Below, piece by piece: positions 1 through 10,229 of a stretch of 64,000 nucleotides of DNA; the first letter of the stretch is position 1, and the number at the start of each line of letters is the position of its first letter. Made by a program: the position numbers and the translations under genes. The stretch lies in the NCBI GenBank assembly GCA_947311845.1, contig CAMZMU010000062.1, positions 52,573,365-52,637,364 of the forward strand. The letters are read 5' to 3'. Source of the stretch: Poa pratensis (lineage: Eukaryota > Streptophyta > Magnoliopsida > Poales > Poaceae). The notes beneath the pieces were generated by a model. That model was given only the letters and a program-made list of their open reading frames with translations. It made no database searches and had not been told where the DNA came from.

Positions 1-74
1 GGTTGCTATCTTGAAACAGAATGAGCAAAATAACTATGAATCTCTGAACACAATAACACCGAGTCGTCCGTCAG

Positions 75-557
75 TCAAGCGTGCAGGTTCGCATAACATC
101 GGCACCCCGACCTCCGCGTCCAGGCCGATCTTGGCCCGGGTCTATTCTTCTCAATGCCACCCCGTTCGCACGGTGAAAAGCTCGTCGTCGCAGTCTCGGA
201 TTGAGCATGTTCCGCAGCCTGTCGTGCAAGGTCTGAATCAACTGTTGTGGGCAGCCGCACTATGGCTGGAGCCCGGAGGCCACCGGCAGCTCGCCCGTTC
301 GCGGCGTCCAGGAAGCCAACCAGCATCCTTGGGACCATGGCCTCCTTCCCAGCCGACATCTCGTGGTTCCGATAGGTGGCCAGGGACTGAGAACGGCGGC
401 GCTCGTGGCAAAGGCGGAAGGGACAATTTAGACGGCGACAAGCATCAACAACTGATTGACGAAATTCAGCTGCAGGCGGTGATGGGCAGGTAGTGCGCCT
501 CGTGCGGCGTGGACAAGGGCGGGCCGCCGGGGCATCGGCGCAGGATGGACGCGGCAT
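75..557 (-). other. open frame of unknown status, possible gene fragment
   Basis: A 160-codon GC-rich open frame lies on the minus strand and an equally long one overlaps it on the plus strand, so open length alone does not prove coding. The minus-strand product is Arg/Ala/Pro-rich with no domain I recognise, and I see no convincing splice sites or partner exons. It could be the edge of a gene outside the window, a decayed fragment or chance. From 560 to 840 I see nothing but ORC6 upstream sequence. Confidence 0.15.
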
Positions 558-840
558 GGCCGGATCGATGGGCAGGACTCACGCCAAAATAAAAATAACG
601 TTTCGTCTCACGATGTGTTGAGGTGCTCAACACCGATCGGACAATCTGAGTCGTCGATACTATATTGAACGTATATGATTTAATGTATCCGGTGATGTTG
701 TATAGATTCTCTTCTCAACTATTTTGCAGGCCCTACTCTTGACAAAACGAGCAGATGCACTCCCCTAAGCCCAGATCAGCCCAACCCAGTAACGAAACCA
801 GTTAGTAGCCCAGGCCACCATGACCCGACTCTGAAACATC

Positions 841-990
841 ATAGGCGCGAAAATTAGCATACTCCCAGCGCGCGTGATTTCCCTTCCCCGCCAAAAGGAT
901 TCCAAAACCAAGCAGATCGAGCGCTATTTCTTCCCTCCAATGCCGAAACCGCCTCCCCCTCCCGTTCCCGCTCCCGCTCCGCGCCAATTT
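841..990 (+). promoter_or_regulatory. ORC6 promoter/5'UTR with three E2F-like sites
   Basis: Three matches to the E2F core WTTSSCSS (read here as SSGSSAAW) lie within 150 bp upstream of the ORC6 ATG: GCGCGAAA at 845-852, CCGCCAAA at 888-895 and GCGCCAAT at 981-988. The first two correspond to the classical TTTCGCGC and TTTGGCGG forms. Plant replication-licensing genes are typically E2F targets expressed at G1/S, so the cluster fits the downstream gene. The third site is weaker and lies in the probable 5'UTR. Occupancy is inferred, not shown. Confidence 0.6.
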
Positions 991-1013
991 CCACCAGCGA
1001 CCCACCGGCGGCC

Positions 1014-3394
1014 ATGGACATGTCGGCGATCGCCGCCCGCCTCGGCCTCTCCGGGTCCCGCCCCGTCGTTCGCAAGGCCGCCGAGCTCCGCCGCCTCTGC
1101 GACATCAACTTCGACTCCTCCGTCCTGGGCATCGTGAGCATCCTGCGCCGCCCCTTCTGTTCTATCTGTCCCTCGATCTCTCTTTTTTCCGTGTCTCTGA
1201 TGTTCTTCTCGTGCAGGGAGAGGTGTGCAAGGCCATCATCTGCCTTGAGATCGCGGCGACCAAGTGAGTTTCCTTTGCTCTCTAAGTGCTCGATGAATTG
1301 CCCAGTTGGAGGAGGGATGGTGTTTGTTAAAAGTGTGCCGCGTTTGATTTATACGTCGATTGTGCAGGTTTCAGGTGATATTTGATCGCGCAGAGGCCGT
1401 GCGCATGAGTGGGATGTCGGAAAAGGCGTACATCAGATCATTCAACGCACTGCAGAATGGGCTTGGCGTCAAGTATGCCACTTTACACTTCTGCTTCACT
1501 AATTGATACGTTCAAGTAACACGCCTTGTTGAATGGAGCGAATTCTTTTTGTAGGACGACATTGGATGTGCGTGAATTGGGCATCCAGTTTGGCTGTGTC
1601 AGGTTAATACCTTTTGTGCAGAAGGGGTTGACACTGTAAGTCTGCTCAATTTTGTCATTTGGTGTACTACAAAGGCTATCCTCAATGTGGCTGAGATGTG
1701 AAGTATTTGATGCTCGAATGATGTACTGAAGGTAACACTTGTCCCATTTCAGCTACAAGGAGCGTTTCTTGGCTGCATTACCTCCTTCTCGCCGCTCAAG
1801 CACAGACTTTGGCCGGCCAGTGTTTACTGCAGCAGCATTCTATTTATGTGCAAAGAGGCATAAGGTGATAAAGGAATCAGTAACAATGGTTCATTCTGCA
1901 TGCTTGTTGCTTCTCTATAAATGTTTTGCTTCTTGTAGTACTGAACCTTTCCTGATTTCCCCTGCAGCTCAAAGTTGACAAGCTAAAGCTAATTGACCTG
2001 TGTGGTACTTCAAGCGCTGAATTTACAACGGTAATGGATCATCTTATATTTGCATACTGTTGTTCTTCCTGCATCTCATCTACACTAGTTTGTAGACATG
2101 CACATGTCATTCATCCTGTTTTGACTGTTTACTGTGCCGTTTGCAGGTTTCAACATCCATGGCAGACCTTTGTTTTGATGTTTTTGGAATAGCCAAGGAG
2201 AAGAAGGATCCAACGACAATCAAAGGGAATAGAGGTATCTGCTCTACTGTTGGTGCAACCAGTTTAGACAGCTATCCTGATAAATGTTTGTTGATTCCTA
2301 TTTTTTGCGACAACTTGTAATTCGTAACTGCTGATGCAGAACTGCTGGACGTTTTGCCTAGCAAAAGGAAACATGAGGATGACAGCGATAGTTCTGACGA
2401 ATCATCCGGGGATGACCAAGATGAGCTAGATGTATGAACCTGCTTCTGTTGCTACTTTTCAAGTATCAATATTCGTTTGTTACTTTTGAAATGCCTGACC
2501 AAGTAAAAGGCACTTACAAATTGTGATTATGTGTACTGTTTGCAAAAAGAAGAGAAGCAGTAAGCAATATGTGCCTTGCTTGCTGAACAATACTTTTATG
2601 TTAGTAAGAACTTTTCTTGTAGAACTTCTTATGGTAATGTTGAACAAAAAAGACAACAATGTAGTAGTGTCAAACAACATGACTATTTTTCATGAATTAG
2701 CAAATGGATAATGTAGTTATTTTGCTTGATCTGCACATAATGCATCAGCTTAAAGCAAACAGTTTACTGGCAAAAGTAAAACTGTACAATCAAAGATTTA
2801 GGCACCGCATTTAGCTACTGGAAGTATGATCAGATCAAGTTGCATGTACATACTGAATGGCTGAAAAGAACAGGTACTTATGCATCATGTTACCAGTACT
2901 TGGTTCAGTTTGTGGATCTAATGCTTTTCTATGTCACATGCAACACAAACTTGCAGCTAGTTATTGTTAGTTTCTTGTTCCTTGAACATGTCAATCACTT
3001 AGCTAGTCCCTGATGAGAGACCTTAGATCTACATTGAGTGATTTTTTGTTTGCCAAATATCTCAGTTAGATATTCTGCACATTATATATTTTTTAATCTT
3101 CGTTTGAATTTCTGTCTGATTCTTTCAATTTCAGTTACCAACTCACAAAAGACACAAGAAGATGGAAAAACAAGCATACAATCAGTGGAAGTCTTCAGTT
3201 CTCTCCACCAACAAGGAAACCAAACCAGGTTTGTACTTCGCAATTTTCTACATCCATGTTGAGGCCACACAGTACATGAGCTAAAATTGCATCTCTCGTT
3301 TGTCTTAGACCCCGCGAAACCCAGGAAGCAGGCTCGTCTCAACTTCAAGAAACTGCCAGACGGCCCCTTGGAAGTACCGCCGGCAGCCAACTAA
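1014..3394 (+). CDS. ORC6: origin recognition complex subunit 6
   Basis: Ten exons: 1014-1133, 1217-1263, 1368-1472, 1555-1635, 1753-1864, 1968-2030, 2147-2234, 2340-2431, 3135-3228 and 3309-3394. All have GT-AG borders in compatible phase and encode about 295 residues, close to the size of plant ORC6. The N-terminal two thirds match the ORC6 TFIIB/cyclin-box-like fold (ASAIAARLGL-type start, a middle segment with PPSRRSSTDFGRPVF). Then come an acidic Ser/Asp stretch after KRKHEDD, a basic THKRHKK patch, and the conserved C-terminal end (QARLNFKKLP). ORC6 is the small ORC subunit needed for MCM loading at replication origins in the nucleus. No frame break is visible. The start is the first ATG after the E2F-rich leader (gccATGg context). 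Intron 8 is the longest at about 700 bp. Confidence 0.93.
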
Positions 3395-3760
3395 ATTAGT
3401 CTGAAACCGTCTTCCCAAGGATGCAACAGCTGAGAGACCGAGACTGGAACTGCTGTACGATTGTAGAGCTAGTTCTTAATGCAGAAATGACACTTCTGGC
3501 TCCATTCCTCTTCATTTTTGATACTATGTTTGTAAGGCGTTGACATGGTACAGTTTATCCATGATAAGTGTTACAATCATTGGAAGTATTCATTTGTAAA
3601 TGATGTCGGCATGTTTATTTATGCATACACGAGGAAGGAATCTCTTGACAATCGCTCATCTACGTCAAACGTCAAGGCATGTTTATTCATTTGGTGCTGT
3701 CACCAAACGTCAAGCTCGTCAATCGTCATGCCTCCGGTTCCTCGATGTTTTAGGTACGCT
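3395..3760. other. ORC6 3'UTR and downstream spacer
   Basis: Non-coding AT-rich sequence after the ORC6 stop; the 3'UTR probably ends within the first 150-200 bp. No gene or repeat with clear boundaries is visible before the SINE target duplication at 3761. Confidence 0.4.
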
Positions 3761-3777
3761 GGGGTGAGGTCTATCCT

Positions 3778-4081
3778 TTTTTTTTTTGCGAAACACAGTA
3801 CAACGCAAGCGCTCATATACACGCGCACACACTCACCCCTATGAACGCACGCACGCACACCCTATCCCTATGAGCACCTCCGAGAGACTGAGTCGGCGGG
3901 TCGAGTCTTGAGATTGACGAAGTCACCACGGGCGCCTCGCTGTCGACGGGAACGTCGCCTCCCACTGAAGAATATTCCGCCTTAAATGAGAAACACCAGC
4001 GTCAAACCTGGGGTTTGAACTCTGGTGGGCTGGGGATACAACCACCCACCTAACCATCTTGCCACAGGCAAGTTCTCCAGG
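3778..4081 (-). mobile_element. tRNA-derived SINE (Au-like), full length with 17-bp TSD
   Basis: On the minus strand the element begins with a tRNA-like head: a degenerate box A (TGGTTAGGTGG) followed by a box B (AGTTCAAACCC). It continues through a GT-rich tail and ends in an A-run, seen as a T-run near 3777-3787 on the plus strand. It is flanked by a perfect 17-bp direct repeat, GGGGTGAGGTCTATCCT at 3761-3777 and 4082-4098, the hallmark of LINE-mediated retroposition. The sequence resembles Au-type SINEs of Triticeae, but the family name is from memory and unverified. A related partial copy lies at 35949-36154. Confidence 0.8.
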
Positions 4082-4098
4082 GGGGTGAGGTCTATCCT

Positions 4099-4880
4099 CT
4101 CTTGCCAGACGATCAACGGCAAAGATATTTCTGTCTTTTGTGTCGAGAAGCGGAAGACTTTGCGCTTTGTTGCCTTCACCAACTCCAAGTTGTTTTTTCT
4201 AGTCTCGAGCCGTTGGATTTGGATTTTGTAACCACCCAAAATATTTTCAGCCGTTTTATTATGCTTGCATCGTCCCTTTTCACGCTGCAACTCACGCGCT
4301 CCTTGCTGCTCCCTGACGCCATGATGTTAGGTGCTCCGGAGTGTTCAGCGACGAGGAGGCAATAGGGATCTTTTCAGCCGCCGTGGCAAAGATATTTGCG
4401 TCGTCTCGACTGAAAACTGCAGACTGGGTGTTTTTCCGCAATATTCGTCGGAGAAAATGCGCCTCGTGAAACTTTCTTGTCTTGCAATGTAGACTGTCGT
4501 GTGATGCAAGCTTTAAGCCTTCAGTTGTCCTTCTATGCCGGGTGCCCTAGTACACTTTACTAACCAAGGGAGTAACATGAATTAATAACGGTTAAATCCA
4601 CGTTTGATGCTTCGTACGCAACTCAGAGCATCGGGAGGGTTTCCGGCGGATCTCGTGGTATTCGGTGACGTTTGTCTTCGGTGGATCCGATTGGATTTAG
4701 TCATATTCGTGTGTTTACAGATTGCATTCTTCCAATCTACGTTTTCTCTATCAGCGACGGTAGCTGTTCTAATTCGCAAACTCTTGGGCTCTTAGCAAGA
4801 TAAGTTTACGATTGTCTACTGCTGCAAGGTTTGCTCGACCCCGGTGAGGGAGGGGCGATGACAACGGCCTGCTTTCGGCA
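4099..4880. other. intergenic, no gene recognised
   Basis: Short open frames exist on both strands but none has domain similarity, splice structure or coding bias that I can see. No repeat boundaries are visible. Confidence 0.3.
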
Positions 4881-5207
4881 CTTTGGGACTTTCCTTGTTC
4901 AAAAAACAGAAATAAAAGAAAACTAAATATGTTTATCGCGCAACTTCCCTAAGGCAAGCAATGGCATGGGTAAGCCACAAAAGGTGTGAACTTTGTATAT
5001 GAGTGATATATGCATTGTTTTCACAACTAAAGTCGTACAATAATAAATGCAAATAATCAAAAAGTGGTTAGAAAAATTAAAGTATAACAAATCAATTCCA
5101 CAAGAGAAGGCAATAGAAGAAGGCAGTGAGCATCGATCCCATGTTATGCGCAGTATACGAGATACAAGCACGTACCATGTGAACTACGGAACATTAGGAT
5201 TTAGAGG
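4881..5207 (+). repeat. dispersed direct repeat, copy 1
   Basis: This AT-rich stretch starts with CTTTGGGACTTTCC and ends near ATTAGGATTTAGAGG. It recurs in the same order and orientation at 6278-6652 with many substitutions and indels. Neither copy has an open frame. The pair could be remnants of one LTR family or an old segmental duplication; I do not recognise the family. Confidence 0.65.
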
Positions 5208-5214
5208 CATCTGT

Positions 5215-5236
5215 TTTTTTTTTTTTTTTGCACGAA
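5215..5236. repeat. very short T-run insertion with flanking direct repeat
   Basis: A run of about 16 T followed by GCACGAA separates two copies of TTTAGAGGCATCTG (about 5201-5214 and 5241-5254). The T-run followed by GC-CGAA resembles the end of the SINE at 3778. The arrangement looks like an extremely truncated retroposon with its target duplication. Confidence 0.5.
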
Positions 5237-5318
5237 ATTTAGAGGCATCTGTTGATTCGTTGGTAGGTGTGTAATTGGTGTATCCTAAAATGGAGCTAAT
5301 CTTACAACATCCCCAACT

Positions 5319-5347
5319 CCCCCCCCCCCCCCCCCCCCCCTCCCCCC
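5319..5347. repeat. poly-C tract
   Basis: A mononucleotide run of about 20 C, followed by TCCCCCC. It is a likely site of slippage and of length error. The sequence from 5348 to 6200 contains only weak open frames and nothing I recognise. Confidence 0.9.
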
Positions 5348-6200
5348 AACTCGCCCTATATGTCCGGATGGACAAACCGGATATGGCACAAACATAAAAT
5401 CACCACCTAACCGGAGCCCCATACCTAATCCAAATATCTGGCCTGTTCGGCAACTCTCATATTCAACCCATACGTGTGGTGGAAATAGGGTTGCCCGTAC
5501 GAGTCCGAAGACGCCCGCCGCCACGTCAGATCCAACATGCCTAACCCACCTAGATCAAGATACAAAGCATGTTCAAAACTTTTTTGAAATGCATCGACAA
5601 CTTCGAGATTAATAAACGCACGTGCAACTTCCAAATGATCTTGTGAAACATATGTGGACCCACACTGAAAATCATTGCATTTTATGTTTGAATGGTGAAA
5701 TACGAATAATTTGAGATATGCACTCCAAATGATTGGATGTTTAATTTGAAATGTTTATTTGTGATTCTTTTTTTGAATGATTTAGAATGATCTACGTGTA
5801 TGTATTGCATGCATTTTGAGAACTGAAGATGGGGACATGATTGTATGAGGGGTTATATCGCGGTTGGTCGACTGGTACCACGAACACGTAGAAAAGTCAG
5901 ATTTTTTTTAAACGAGACAAAAAAAACTTGCCATCTTCATTAATTAAGAACAAGATATTTGACCGGGCTAATTAGCGAAAAACAAAAAACCGAAAATTCA
6001 GTTCTCTTATCGGTATGGGTCAGGGCTGGGGCAAATCGGAAGTGGTCACACGAGACCGAACGAATGCGATCGGGCACGCGTGAACCCGCGAAGCCGTGGA
6101 GGTGGAGGGGATCCGGGTCGGAGCGGATAAACTACTTGTTGGGCCAGCGGCGCCACACTCCCCACCTGTCTCCTGCTCCAGAGGCTCCTGCCTGCGCAAT

Positions 6201-6301
6201 GCAGTATGGAGGTCCTTTGGGACTTTCCCTGTTCAAAATGTAAGCCCACCGCTGCTAGTTAATGCAGTATGGATCTCCTTTGGGACTTTCCCTGTTCAAA
6301 A
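6201..6301 (+). repeat. 63-bp tandem duplication
   Basis: GCAGTATGGA followed by CCTTTGGGACTTTCCCTG occurs at 6201-6238 and again from 6264, a period of about 63 bp. The second unit runs directly into the dispersed repeat copy at 6278. Confidence 0.7.
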
Positions 6302-6652
6302 ATAGAAATAAAATAAAATTAAATAGGTTTATCGTGTAACTTTTCTAAGGCAAGTAATGGTATGGTCAGCCACAAAAGTTGTGAACTTTGTATGAGTAAT
6401 ATATGCATTGTTTCCACAACTAATGTCGTACAATAATAAATGCAAATAATCAAAAGGTGGTTAGAATAATTGAAGTATCACACATCAATCCCACATGAGA
6501 AGGTAATATAAGAGAGCCGACGAAAAGCGATCCCATGATATGCGCACTATTTGAGAGGACTCACAATCATTGTATTTTAAGGAAACTGTATAGTGGTTAC
6601 CCATGTATACAAGCACATACCATGCAAAATAAGAAACACTAGGATTTAGAGG
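6278..6652 (+). repeat. dispersed direct repeat, copy 2
   Basis: Diverged copy of 4881-5207 in the same orientation, with about 50 extra bases near 6560-6610. No coding capacity. From 6653 to 6825 nothing is recognised. Confidence 0.65.
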
Positions 6653-6825
6653 AATCGGGAATAACACCTTCACAATGTCCTCTGCCATTACATCTAGAGG
6701 ATCTAATAACCTCATCCATATGCGCCCCTTCAACTTACCATCACCTGCTATAACTCAAGAGTCCGACTCTGCACCCCTCGAAGACAAGCCCACGCTCTAG
6801 ATCAGGATTACGACTCGGGGATACG

Positions 6826-6834
6826 TGATACGTC
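6826..6834 (+). mobile_element. first 9 bp of an older LTR, cut off by insertion
   Basis: TGATACGTC at 6826-6834 is the 5' tip of an LTR whose continuation (TCAAACGTATCTATAA...) resumes after the Athila-like element at 16278-16283. The last five bases ACGTC are the target duplicated by the younger insertion. Confidence 0.75.
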
Positions 6835-8345
6835 TGATACGTGCATTTTATATCATCATTTATACAACTTATATTATCATATTAGAATGTTATTGGCATT
6901 GTTATATCATTGTTTTTACATGTTTTAGATGATTTATGGGACTTTCATACAAAGTCCCTATTTTTGGTATTTAATTTCTGGGAGGCAGAAAACCTCCTTT
7001 TTCTTGTTTTTAATGTTTCAGGAGCTACAGGGACCCAAATAAGAAAAGGAAAATTGCACAGCTGGTTTTTCATCGGAGAACAGCAGTGGGAAGAAGATCG
7101 AAGGGAGGAGAGCCACGAGGCCCAAAAAGGGGGGCCCACGCGGCCAGATTCTTTGGCCGCGTGGGGCCCACATCCGGAGCCTCGGGCACTTCCTCGCTGG
7201 GGCTTTTTAACACGCCTTCGTCTCGCCCGAAAAGTACGCCCTAATTTTCCCAAGTCCATCCGAGGCCGCGGCGGCGGCGAAACTCCTGATTCCCTCCGAG
7301 GGGGTCAGATCCTGCTGCTCCGGAGCTCCGGAGAAGGGGAAATCATCGTCATCGTCATCACCTCTCCTCCTTGGCGTGGGAGGAGGCCTCTACATCATCA
7401 CCATCACCAAGACCAGCACCATCTCCATCATCATCTCCGTGATCCACTCCGTTCCCCTCGTAGTTTGAGAGTTGCTATACCCTAGATACTTGTCTTGTGC
7501 TACTATTCATGTTTGTGATTGAGTACTTGTCATTATTTGGAGGTGAAGTTATATTTTCAGATTGTGTTGTACCACTTATGCCACTGAATATCATTATGTT
7601 TGCACGTTGTGAGTAGTTCCCGTATGTTCCTGAGGGCATAGGATGAATTGGCAATGATTTATATATGACATGTGTTGGTATTTTGTCTAGTGTTTATCTT
7701 TTATGTGATTCTATGATGGTGTTGTGCGAACGTCGACTGCACAACACTTCACCTATATGGGCTCATAGGAGAACACCGTAGTGTAATGAATTGAGGGAGA
7801 CTTGGGGGACATGTAAACCTGAGACCGAGTCATGAAGTTATTATGAGGGTATTAGTATCGGGGACCTTAGAGTGTAATGCTATGGTGGGACTTTATGTCT
7901 TAATAATTCTTGTGCAGTCATTTACTTGGCCACATGATCCATCATAAGGGGTTTAGTTTATTTATTTAGCTATACCTAACAATGGCTCCGTCCAAAGAAG
8001 ATTAAAACTTGACAAGATATTCAACGTGTTGTTTAATAAATCTCTATGCCTAGCAATATCCATGCCGCCCTCGGGAACGTTTTCCACATATAAGTTACAC
8101 ATCACTTGAGCTTGTCCTCTTGCCACATAGAGGATTGGGCTTTCTCTCTTTGAGAGCTTTACTTGCTACATTTATTTCAGCATTTTTCTCTTGCAACTAT
8201 ACAACCAAAAATCCCAAAAACACTTGCATCTTTTATTGTTTTATTTATCATTCTTGCTAACCAATACCTTCAGCTCCTCGTGGGTTCGACAACCTTTTCT
8301 AATCGAAAGGTACTACAATTGATCTCCTGCACTTGGGAGTCATCA
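6835..8345 (+). repeat. 5' LTR of the Athila-like element
   Basis: A 1511-bp LTR starting TGATACGTGC and ending GAGTCATCA. It contains a perfect 12-bp inverted repeat with a 7-nt loop at 7135-7165, followed about 40 bp later by a TATA-like CTTTTTAACA, the probable promoter. A CATCATCACC-rich stretch lies near 7395-7435. The 191-codon open frame across this LTR (6910-7485) is not considered a gene because it recurs in the other LTR with frame changes. Confidence 0.93.
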
Positions 8346-8356
8346 AGACACTTTTC

Positions 8357-8374
8357 TGGCGCCGTTGCCGGGGA
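8357..8374 (+). other. primer binding site (tRNA-Asp type)
   Basis: TGGCGCCGTTGCCGGGGA, 11 nt after the 5' LTR, is complementary to the 3' end of plant tRNA-Asp, as in many Athila/Tat elements. Confidence 0.85.
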
Positions 8375-8404
8375 GCGTAGCGCTATTGGTAAGAAGTTTG
8401 GTAA

Positions 8405-9200
8405 GGAAACTTGAAAGCTGAATTTTATTTACTGTTTTATCTCATTGTTACTATGGCATTTATGAATCGTGCCTCGCTGCATCTTGCTTTATATGAAAGT
8501 GCTTATGCCACTACTCCTAAAGTGGTTGAAACTACTGTGTCTGAGGTACCTAAAGTGGGATTTAAAATTCCCATTGGTCATGTTAAAAGAGTTATGAAAA
8601 ATCCATTTACAGGGATGGAACTAAGTCTGCACGTGAACACATGGAGACAATTGAAGACATATGTGGCTTATTTAGACTTCCTGGTATTTCTGAGGATCAG
8701 GTAAAAAGGAAGCTATTATATTTGTCTTTATCTGGTAATGCTCGTATTTGGTTCAGGTCTTTGGATGAAGAAGTCATATTGAATGGAGTATTTGAGGAAG
8801 GTTTTCTTTCTTAAATATTTTACTCCTAAAGAAGCTTATGAGAACCGCTGCTATATATTTAATTTCTGGCCACATCTGGGAGAGAGTATTACTCAAGCTT
8901 GGGGGAGGTTAAAGGAACTCCTTCGCAAGAATCCTTGTCATGATCTTACAAGGAAAATTATATTGATAAACTTTTATGTGAGGCTACCAATGAAACAAAA
9001 GGAATTCTGGATAATTCATCTGGTGGAAGTTTTACAAATAATACTGAAGAAGAAGCATGGAATTTATTGGAGACTATTTCTGAAAACTGTCATTGGGATC
9101 TTGATAAAGGTAATGAGCCCTATTTGGACTATGGATATTCATGTGTAGAGAACTTCTCTACTTCTATTTGTTTAAAAATCTGAGTGATACTTTTGGTCTT
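8405..9200 (+). pseudogene. retrotransposon gag, interrupted
   Basis: Adjacent frames at 8411-8704 and 8783-9148 together carry Gypsy gag features. These include an early stretch ending PFTGMELS, a following part in another frame typical of the gag core, and then YFTPKEAYENR and ITQAWGRLKELLRKNPCHDL. The frame changes several times, so no continuous product is made from this copy. Gag would form the particle that packages the element RNA. The PBS lies just upstream and the protease region follows after about 400 bp of degraded linker. Confidence 0.7.
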
Positions 9201-9584
9201 GATCCTTATGTTATAATTGAGATAGCTAAAACTTTTGCTGATCATATTGTGTTCCTAAAAGTGGTTTGAAGTTTATGTTGAACCTGTTAAACAATCTATT
9301 GTTGTTCCTAAAGTTATTAAACAGGTAGAACCAGTGTCATCTGTGACAATTGAGAGTATGTTGAACCACCTCCATATCCAAACCAAGTTAAGGAGAATTT
9401 ACTTATTGCTGTTACTAACAAGAGTAAAAGAAGATGTTCTCAGCCTTATGAACAGGTGGAAGTCAACAGTCAAATTTCATTATCAAACAATTAAATGAAG
9501 AAGACCCTGTTGATGTTTATTTATGTGAAGATGCTACTAAAGTCATAAAGGTAATTCGGCCAAGGTTGGTAAGCCTGTTATATC

Positions 9585-9998
9585 ATGCTCTATTGGGACT
9601 TCAAGTTATCATGGTTATGTGATATTGGAGCAAGTATTAGTGTCATTCCATATTCTCTTTATCTTGAAATCAAGCCTGATATTGATCCTATCATTATGGA
9701 AGAGACAGGTATGACAATTCAACTTGCTAATAAAGATTATATTAATCCATTTGGAATTGTTAGAGATGTTGAAGTATTGGTTGGCAAAATAAAATATCCT
9801 GCTGATTTTATTGTGCTTGGTTGTCCTCAAGATTCATTTTGTCCTATCATTTTTGGTAGACCTTTCTTACACACTGTTGGTGCTGAAATTAATTTGCTAA
9901 AGAGAAAGTGTTTATTAAATGTGCTGGAGAAAAACTTGAATTCAACTTTTCTAAATTTGCTGATAAACATTGAGAAAGAGCCAATTTCTGAAGATTAA
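9585..9998 (+). CDS. retrotransposon aspartic protease region
   Basis: An open stretch with the retropepsin signature DIGAS (DTGAS variant) near residue 14 and the flap-like FIVLGCPQDSFCPIIFGRPFL segment, typical of Gypsy protease. It would cleave the Gag-Pol polyprotein. It is in a different frame from the flanking gag and RT pieces, so it is a domain of a broken polyprotein rather than a free gene. Confidence 0.7.
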   Translation: MLYWDFKLSWLCDIGASISVIPYSLYLEIKPDIDPIIMEETGMTIQLANKDYINPFGIVRDVEVLVGKIKYPADFIVLGCPQDSFCPIIFGRPFLHTVGAEINLLKRKCLLNVLEKNLNSTFLNLLINIEKEPISED

Positions 9999-10229
9999 TT
10001 GAAACTCTTGCTCATATAGCTGTAGCTTCATCAGACGTGGTAGAACGTTATATGCTTAATCAAGATGAACCATTTAATGATGAGAAAAAGATGTTTAGAA
10101 CAAATATTATGGCAACAACCCCACAATTACAATTGCATATCCCACCTGATAATTTAGGAGTGCTACCACCACCTAAAGGGGATCCTAGTTTTGAATTAAA
10201 ACCTTTGCCTAAAATCTTAAATATGCATA

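Noticed and set aside
7395..7435. CATCATCACC-rich run as a His-tag-like coding repeat
   Set aside because: Simple-sequence stretch in the LTR, repeated in the other LTR, non-coding.
6910..7485. 191-codon ORF in the LTR as a gene
   Set aside because: It lies in the LTR, recurs in the 3' LTR with frame changes and has no domain.
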